Shown: one piece after another, positions 6,753 through 10,647 of the stretch | Layout: the number at the start of each line of letters is the position of its first letter | How positions within the stretch are numbered: the stretch's first letter is position 1 | DNA from: Candidatus Moraniibacteriota bacterium | Lineage (GTDB): Bacteria > Patescibacteriota > Minisyncoccia > Moranbacterales > UBA11712 | Direction: 5' to 3' | Assembly (NCBI GenBank): GCA_003157295.1 | Contig: PMJF01000063.1 | Coordinates: 1-10,647, forward strand | Length of the DNA stretch: 10,647 bases | Position numbers and translations under genes: made by a program | The notes under the pieces: generated by a model | Seen by the model: only the letters and a program-made list of their open reading frames with translations | Told to the model about the DNA's origin: nothing | Databases searched by the model: none

Positions 6753-6781
6753 TTGACCTGCCTCTTTTTTGCTGATACAAT
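6753..6781 (+). promoter_or_regulatory. Promoter of the rpmH-rnpA-yidC-khpB cluster
   Basis: TTGACC (6753-6758), a 17-base spacer, then TACAAT (6776-6781), preceded by TGA (6773-6775) as an extended -10. Both hexamers are one base from consensus and spacing is ideal. The predicted start near 6788 leaves a leader of only about 20 bases before the rpmH ATG, with no Shine-Dalgarno. Confidence 0.85.
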
Positions 6782-6810
6782 CAAGAATAGTTAGAAATAA
6801 TCAAAAAGTA

Positions 6811-6948
6811 ATGGCAAAAAGAACGTATCAGCCGAAAAAAAGAAAAAGAGCCAAAAGGCACGGATTTCGAAAAAGGATGAGAACGAAAGATGGTCGAACA
6901 GTGCTGGCAAGGAGACGCAAAAAAGGACGAAAGAAGCTTTCTGTTTAA
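6811..6948 (+). CDS. rpmH: Large ribosomal subunit protein bL34
   Basis: A 45-residue, extremely basic protein beginning [19 protein letters not shown] and continuing [21 protein letters not shown], the unmistakable bL34 pattern (TYQP, HGFRxRM, GRxVLxxRRxKGR). It binds 23S rRNA in the large subunit. Its length is normal for the family. It is the first gene of the rightward cluster, with a strong promoter directly upstream, and rnpA starts 9 bases after its stop; the rpmH-rnpA pairing is nearly universal in bacteria. The sequence before the ATG (AATCAAAAAGTA) lacks a Shine-Dalgarno. Confidence 0.98.
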   Translation: MAKRTYQPKKRKRAKRHGFRKRMRTKDGRTVLARRRKKGRKKLSV

Positions 6949-6957
6949 TTTTTTGGA

Positions 6958-7305
6958 ATGCTCCCTCTTAAATATCGGCTAAAAAATAAAGAAACCTTTA
7001 ACGCTGTTTTTCAAAAAGGAAGAACGGTTTCAAATAAGGTTTTAGTAATGAAATTTAGGCCAGGCTCTAATGGAGAGACTAAGATCGGATTTTCAGCAGG
7101 GCTCAAATTTTCCAAGAAATCATCCCAGCGGAACAAAGTTAAGCGCTGGATGCGGGAAGCGGTGCGTCCCCTCCTGGAAAATATTAGGCCGGGATTCCAG
7201 ATGATTTTCTTAGTTAATTCAAAACGCGATTTCAGGCGGTTAACAAGTGGCCTGATCCGAGAAGAAATAAAAAATTTGCTTATAAAAGCCAAATTATTGC
7301 TATGA
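6958..7305 (+). CDS. rnpA: Ribonuclease P protein component
   Basis: Basic protein subunit that helps the RNase P RNA bind and cleave the 5' leaders of tRNA precursors. At 115 residues it is a normal length. The start LKYRLKNKETFNAVFQKGRTV matches the family's 'L....F..v...G....' opening. The RNR signature region is clear: IGFSAG (43-48), then SQRNKVKRWMREAVRP (56-71), with Arg58, Asn59, Lys62, Arg63 and Arg66 at the expected RNA-contact positions. ATG at 6958 lies 9 bases after rpmH; GGA lies too close to it to serve as a Shine-Dalgarno, so translation is probably coupled. Its TGA stop overlaps the yidC start (ATGA), again suggesting coupling, and shows that TGA is a stop codon in this organism. 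The rnpB RNA gene is not in this window. Confidence 0.96.
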   Translation: MLPLKYRLKNKETFNAVFQKGRTVSNKVLVMKFRPGSNGETKIGFSAGLKFSKKSSQRNKVKRWMREAVRPLLENIRPGFQMIFLVNSKRDFRRLTSGLIREEIKNLLIKAKLLL

Positions 7306-8033
7306 TTCAATTGTTCCACCAAATTATCTATCAACCGATCTATAACGCCCTTATACTTCTTTATAACCTACTTCCCGGCCATGACCTGGGAGTATCGATC
7401 ATTGTTTTGACGGTCATAGTCCGGTTCATTTTGTATCCGGTAGCCAAAAAACAGATCGAATCCCAAAAAAAGCTCCAAGAACTTCAACCAGAGATAAAAA
7501 AGCTCCAAGAAAAATATAAAGGAGACAAGGAGAAACAGGGAAAAGCCTTGATGGCATACTATAAAGAAAAAAAGATCAATCCGGCTTCAGGCTGTCTCCC
7601 CTTGGTCATTCAAATAATCTTTTTCATCGCTCTTTACCGGGCTTTTATAGCCGGACTGAATTTTTCTTCCGGATGCCAGGATCTTTATTCCTTTGTCAGT
7701 TGCCCCGACCAAATTCACAGCAATTTCTTCGGTTTACTGAATTTAACCAAGCCTAGCTTCGTTTTGGCGATCATCGCGGCAGCCGGACAGTTCATTCAAA
7801 CGAAAATGATGATTCCCCAGGCGAGCGGATCTTCTTCAAAAGGCGACTTTTCAAATATCATGAATCAACAGATGGTTTATTTGGGGCCGCTGATGACACT
7901 TTTTATCGGCATGAAATTTCCGGCGGGGCTGGCGGTTTATTGGATAGTCAACACGTTATTTGCCATTGCTCAGCAATATATAGTTATGAAAAAGGTGAAG
8001 GTCCCGGAACAGCCGGCGGTCAGCGGCACATAA
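7302..8033 (+). CDS. yidC: YidC/Oxa1/SpoIIIJ-type membrane protein insertase
   Basis: Inserts membrane proteins alone or with the Sec translocon. At 243 residues it is the short form, lacking the large periplasmic domain of Gram-negative YidC and without a lipobox. The first core membrane segment (about 29-48) carries the conserved Arg41 in VIVRFILYP, the hydrophilic-groove residue that contacts substrates. A basic coiled-coil-like cytoplasmic hairpin follows (49-95, with repeated KKLQE), then GCLPLVIQIIFFIALY (97-112) and further segments near 152-170 and 193-229, including the signature FPAGLAVYWIVNTLF (206-220). An extracytoplasmic loop carries Cys125 and Cys134, which could pair. The start overlaps the rnpA stop by four bases; khpB follows after 27 bases. 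This order (rnpA-yidC-jag) is classical and supports the call. Confidence 0.96.
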   Translation: MIQLFHQIIYQPIYNALILLYNLLPGHDLGVSIIVLTVIVRFILYPVAKKQIESQKKLQELQPEIKKLQEKYKGDKEKQGKALMAYYKEKKINPASGCLPLVIQIIFFIALYRAFIAGLNFSSGCQDLYSFVSCPDQIHSNFFGLLNLTKPSFVLAIIAAAGQFIQTKMMIPQASGSSSKGDFSNIMNQQMVYLGPLMTLFIGMKFPAGLAVYWIVNTLFAIAQQYIVMKKVKVPEQPAVSGT

Positions 8034-8060
8034 AGTGATTTTATAACTAACCTAATTGAT

Positions 8061-8567
8061 ATGGCTAAATCAGAAAACATAGAGGTTATCAAAGGATTGA
8101 TAGCAGAGACGCTTAAGAAGATGAGTTTTGACGATTTTACTTTGAGTGTCCGTGAAGAGACAGGGCCCGACAGCGAAAATCTTATTTTTAATATCGAAAC
8201 AAAGGAATCAGATATCCTAATTGGTCAATACGGAGCAAACCTTCGTTCTCTTCAGCATGTGCTGCGAGCCATGGCCAGAAAAAAAAATGACGAAAAATTA
8301 CACTTTTCAATCGATGTCAACGATTACCACAAGCAGAAAATAAGCTCTTTGGAAGAGCTGGCTCAAAGCTTGGCTCGGCAGGCCATTGTTGAAAAAAGAC
8401 CCATTGTATTGCGCCCCATGAGCGCCTATGAGAGAAGAGTGGTGCACTTGGTTTTATCCGAAAATACTCAAATCAAAACGGAAAGCATTGGAGAGGGAGA
8501 GGACCGTAAAGTGGTGATACGGCCGGTGGGGAATATCGAGCAAGGAAACCTTGCCGAAACTCTTTAG
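8061..8567 (+). CDS. khpB: KhpB/Jag RNA-binding protein (KH plus R3H domains)
   Basis: A 168-residue cytoplasmic RNA-binding protein, partner of KhpA in species that have it, linked elsewhere to cell division and cell-wall control. The KH domain (about 26-88) has the GxxG loop GQYG (55-58) followed by ANLRSLQHVLRAM and then FSIDVNDYHKQK. The R3H domain (about 100-160) has LRPMSAYERRVVH with the R-x3-H signature (Arg125, His129), then TESIGEGEDRKVVIRP. The N-terminal Jag-N domain found in many Firmicutes is absent, so this is the short form. It lies after yidC in the usual order. ATG at 8061 gives MAKSENIEVIKGLI, a plausible start; no Shine-Dalgarno is visible. Confidence 0.94.
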   Translation: MAKSENIEVIKGLIAETLKKMSFDDFTLSVREETGPDSENLIFNIETKESDILIGQYGANLRSLQHVLRAMARKKNDEKLHFSIDVNDYHKQKISSLEELAQSLARQAIVEKRPIVLRPMSAYERRVVHLVLSENTQIKTESIGEGEDRKVVIRPVGNIEQGNLAETL

Positions 8568-8568
8568 A

Positions 8569-8588
8569 AACCTGCCGACAGGCAGGTT
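8569..8588. repeat. Perfect palindromic stem-loop after khpB
   Basis: AACCTGCC (8569-8576) and GGCAGGTT (8581-8588) form a perfect 8-bp stem with a GACA loop, one base after the khpB stop. No T-run follows on the + strand (ATAAATTAG), so it is not a typical intrinsic terminator. It could protect the 3' end of the upstream mRNA, attenuate read-through into the flippase gene, or be one copy of a dispersed palindromic repeat; this window has no second copy. Confidence 0.7.
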
Positions 8589-8608
8589 ATAAATTAGATA
8601 ATATCTTG

Positions 8609-10060
8609 ATGTCTTCTTTACCTCGTCGCATTGCCTATAATGTTGTTATCTCTTCAGCGGCTAAGATCGCCGGAACCATCTTGGCTTTGGTGGGGATCGG
8701 CTTTATCACCCGCTACTTGGGAAGAGAGGGTTTTGGCGACTATTCAACCGTTCTGGCTTTTTTTACCTTTTTTTCAGCCTTGGCGGATCTGGGGCTTTAC
8801 GCGATATCCACCCGGGAAATTTCCCGTCCGGAAAGCAATGAGCTGGAAATATTGGGAAATGTTTTTACTATGCGGCTCGTCCTTTCGGCGGTGATCGTCC
8901 TTGTAGCGCCTATTTTAGTTCTCGCCTTTCCCTATTCAACCGCGGTGAAATTTGGAATTATAATTGCCGCGGCCGCTTATATCTTCTCTTCAAGCTACTC
9001 GGTTCTGATCGGGCTTTTTCAAAAAAGATTGGCGATGGATAAGGTCGCTATAGGCGAGCTTATCGGGAGGATCTTCCAGGTGGTTATAATCATTTTGGTT
9101 GTTCGAAGAAATATCGGCTTTTTGGCCATTATTGGAACACTGTTTGTGAATATGCTAGTAAGCTTCCTGGTGATATTCGCCTGGTCCCGAAAATACCTGT
9201 CTTTCTCCCTTAAGTTTGACTGGAGGATTTGGAAAAAATTTCTCGCGCAGTCCTATCCGGTTGGGATTTCGGCGATCATCACGTTCGCCTATTTCAAGCT
9301 TGATACCATTCTTCTTTCAATCATGAAAACCAACGCCGAAGTCGGAATTTATAACGCTGCCTATAAAGTCTTGGAAAATATCTCTTTTTTTCCGGCAATG
9401 CTTGTCGGCCTGGTCATGCCGATAATGTCCCTTTATATTTTTCATGACAGGGATAAATTTCTCCAGGTGGCCGACAAAACTTTCAAGGTTTTTTTGATCC
9501 TTACGGTGCCTTTAGTGGTCGGAATTTTGTTTTTAGCCAAAAACATAATAAATCTCATCGGCGGATCCGGTTTTTCCGAAGCGGTTATCGTTCTCAAAGT
9601 ATTGTCGTTTGCCATAGCTTTTATATTCTTTGGAAATTTTTTCACCAACGTGATAATTGCCGGCAATCTTCAGAAAAAAATGATGAAGGTTTTGTTTTTC
9701 TGCGCCGTCTTCAATGTCTCGCTGAACCTGGTTTTGATCCCCCGCTTTTCTTATCTTGGCGCGGCAGTTACTTCGTCAATGACGGAATTTTTGGTCGTGG
9801 CGCTCACGGGTTGGCTCTGTTGGAGAAAGCTGAAATATGTTCCTTCTTTTCAGAAAAGTTCGGCAATCCTGGCCTCCGGCGCGGCAATGGCCATATTTTT
9901 ATACATCTTTTCCGCTTTTAACTTCTTTGTTCTGGCCATTTCCAGCGGCTTGGTATATTTTTCTCTGCTCTGGGTTTTCCGAGTAGTAACCACTGGGGAA
10001 CTCTTAAGTCTTGTGAGCAAAAAGGGCGAAGAGACCCGAGAATACGAGCCAGTAATCTAG
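8609..10060 (+). CDS. Wzx-like polysaccharide flippase (MOP/MATE superfamily)
   Basis: A 483-residue, very hydrophobic protein with about 12-14 membrane segments, as expected for the polysaccharide biosynthesis (Wzx/RfbX) family that flips undecaprenyl-linked sugar units across the membrane. The N-terminus (RRIAYNVVISSAAKIAG, then ITRYLGREGFGDYSTVLAFF and LADLGLYAISTREISR) matches the family's typical first helices. A second half starts at about 210 with ISAIITFAYFKLDTILLSIM, reflecting the internal two-fold repeat. The C-terminus is a short polar tail (KKGEETREYEPV). I place the start at ATG 8609, not the TTG directly before it. No Shine-Dalgarno is seen. The substrate cannot be deduced; teichoic-acid, capsule, O-antigen-like and lipid carriers are all possible. 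The neighbouring glycosyltransferase supports a surface-glycan role. Confidence 0.9.
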   Translation: MSSLPRRIAYNVVISSAAKIAGTILALVGIGFITRYLGREGFGDYSTVLAFFTFFSALADLGLYAISTREISRPESNELEILGNVFTMRLVLSAVIVLVAPILVLAFPYSTAVKFGIIIAAAAYIFSSSYSVLIGLFQKRLAMDKVAIGELIGRIFQVVIIILVVRRNIGFLAIIGTLFVNMLVSFLVIFAWSRKYLSFSLKFDWRIWKKFLAQSYPVGISAIITFAYFKLDTILLSIMKTNAEVGIYNAAYKVLENISFFPAMLVGLVMPIMSLYIFHDRDKFLQVADKTFKVFLILTVPLVVGILFLAKNIINLIGGSGFSEAVIVLKVLSFAIAFIFFGNFFTNVIIAGNLQKKMMKVLFFCAVFNVSLNLVLIPRFSYLGAAVTSSMTEFLVVALTGWLCWRKLKYVPSFQKSSAILASGAAMAIFLYIFSAFNFFVLAISSGLVYFSLLWVFRVVTTGELLSLVSKKGEETREYEPVI

Positions 10061-10062
10061 AA

Positions 10063-10086
10063 AGAGCAACCGAAAATTGGCGCTCT
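10063..10086 (+). other. Weak inverted repeat between flippase and glycosyltransferase genes
   Basis: AGAGC (10063-10067) and GCTCT (10082-10086) can pair, with an inner CC/GG pair within CCGAAAATTGG. No T-run follows. The structure is short and may be chance; as a terminator it would be weak. Confidence 0.25.
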
Positions 10087-10102
10087 AAGCATTTTAAATT
10101 AT

Positions 10103-10106
10103 GGAG
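10103..10106 (+). promoter_or_regulatory. Shine-Dalgarno sequence GGAG of the glycosyltransferase gene
   Basis: GGAG lies five bases before ATG 10112 and fixes that start. It is the only convincing Shine-Dalgarno among the nine gene starts visible here. A tiny five-codon frame (ATG GAG CCG AAA TGA, from 10101) overlaps this ATG by ATGA. Confidence 0.6.
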
Positions 10107-10111
10107 CCGAA

Positions 10112-10647
10112 ATGAAGCTTACTATTCAAATCGTGAATTATAATAGCCGAGAATGTTTGTTGGAGTGTCTTGCATCCCTCGATTATTTTCTGGTAAAAAA
10201 TCAGGACCTTGCGGAAATCATCATCATAAACAATGATACCGATCAAATCGGTTGTTTTTTAGATGCTTCGCTGCAAGCGACTAAGGGCCTTAGAATCATT
10301 GAAATAAATGAAAATGTTGGCTTTGGGAAAGCTCACAATAAGGGCCTTCGAGAAGCTCGAGGTAAATATGTTCTATTCTTGAATCCAGATACAAAAATAC
10401 TGGATGGATCTCTGGAAAAAATGCTGAATGTTCTTGAAGAGGATAAAGAAGTTGGTATCGCAGGACCAATTCTCGTCGATGGCGAGGGACGTTTTCAGGA
10501 AGAATGCTGGGGTTTCAAAAAAACTCCGCTCTCCACAGTAAAATCAAAACTATCCGGCCGCGCCACTCGGGCGGAAAAAGAAGGTCCCTTTGAAGTTGAT
10601 TGGGTGAGTGGTGGGGCGATGATAATCAGAAAAAATATTTTTTCGGA
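10112..10647 (+). CDS. Family 2 glycosyltransferase (WbbL/rhamnosyltransferase-like), 3' end outside window
   Basis: The first 178 codons of a GT-A fold glycosyltransferase of the COG1216 type, which transfers a nucleotide-activated sugar onto a lipid-linked glycan at the cytoplasmic face of the membrane. The start MKLTIQIVNYNSRECLLECLASL is the classic GT2 opening (VNYNS). IIIINNDT (about 38-45) would be the nucleotide-binding strand, NVGFGKAHNKGLREARGKYV is the family's 'N.GFa.a.N.G...a.G.y.' motif, and LFLNPDT carries the metal-binding NPDT (DxD-like). The later DWVSGGAMIIRKNIF matches the acceptor-side motif. The sugar cannot be told from sequence alone. It lies 51 bases after the flippase on the same strand, so the two probably belong to one surface-polysaccharide locus continuing beyond the window. 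Confidence 0.93.
   Translation, partial: MKLTIQIVNYNSRECLLECLASLDYFLVKNQDLAEIIIINNDTDQIGCFLDASLQATKGLRIIEINENVGFGKAHNKGLREARGKYVLFLNPDTKILDGSLEKMLNVLEEDKEVGIAGPILVDGEGRFQEECWGFKKTPLSTVKSKLSGRATRAEKEGPFEVDWVSGGAMIIRKNIFS

Noticed and set aside
8569..8588. Intrinsic terminator after khpB
   Set aside because: The stem is good but no T-run follows on the transcribed strand.
8606..8608. TTG as the flippase start
   Set aside because: An ATG follows immediately at 8609 in the same frame and is the more likely start; no Shine-Dalgarno favours the TTG.
10101..10115. Five-codon leader peptide MEPK overlapping the glycosyltransferase start
   Set aside because: Too short to support; the GGAG inside it is better explained as the glycosyltransferase Shine-Dalgarno.
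1..10647. tRNA or rRNA genes, CRISPR arrays, insertion sequences, prophage or defence genes
   Set aside because: No cloverleaf, regularly spaced repeat array, transposase or related motif was seen.

Overview
The window looks like the chromosomal replication-origin region of a bacterium with a small, streamlined genome, most likely a member of the Patescibacteria/CPR (Parcubacteria-like). This is an inference. It rests on the compact origin cluster, the short single-domain DciA-like protein, the KhpB/Jag without its usual N-terminal domain, and the near absence of Shine-Dalgarno sequences. The standard code (table 11) fits: TAA, TAG and TGA are all used as stops and TGA is never read through.

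Left part (1-3450): the 3' end of an AT-rich gene for an ATP-grasp enzyme with a long unrecognised C-terminal extension, then a class A penicillin-binding protein (peptidoglycan synthesis). A bidirectional hairpin terminator separates this from the leftward origin genes.

Centre (3470-6810): a leftward cluster dnaA > dnaN > dciA-like, encoding initiator, sliding clamp and putative helicase loader. The 314-bp dnaA-dnaN gap holds no gene. It shows an extreme G-over-C bias, a sharp skew change, repeats and a DnaA-box-like site. The 189-bp gap between dnaA and rpmH carries two divergent extended -10 promoters and two further DnaA-box-like sites. Either gap, or both together as a bipartite origin, could be oriC.

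Right part (6811-10647): a rightward cluster rpmH > rnpA > yidC > khpB/jag. It makes ribosomal protein bL34, the RNase P protein subunit, the membrane insertase and an RNA-binding protein. It is followed by a Wzx-like lipid-linked polysaccharide flippase and a family 2 glycosyltransferase cut by the window end, which look like the start of a surface-polysaccharide locus.

The core genes are conventional. The items most worth a second look are the layout of the origin gaps, the ATP-grasp fusion protein, the DciA-like gene beside dnaN, and the consistent lack of Shine-Dalgarno sites.
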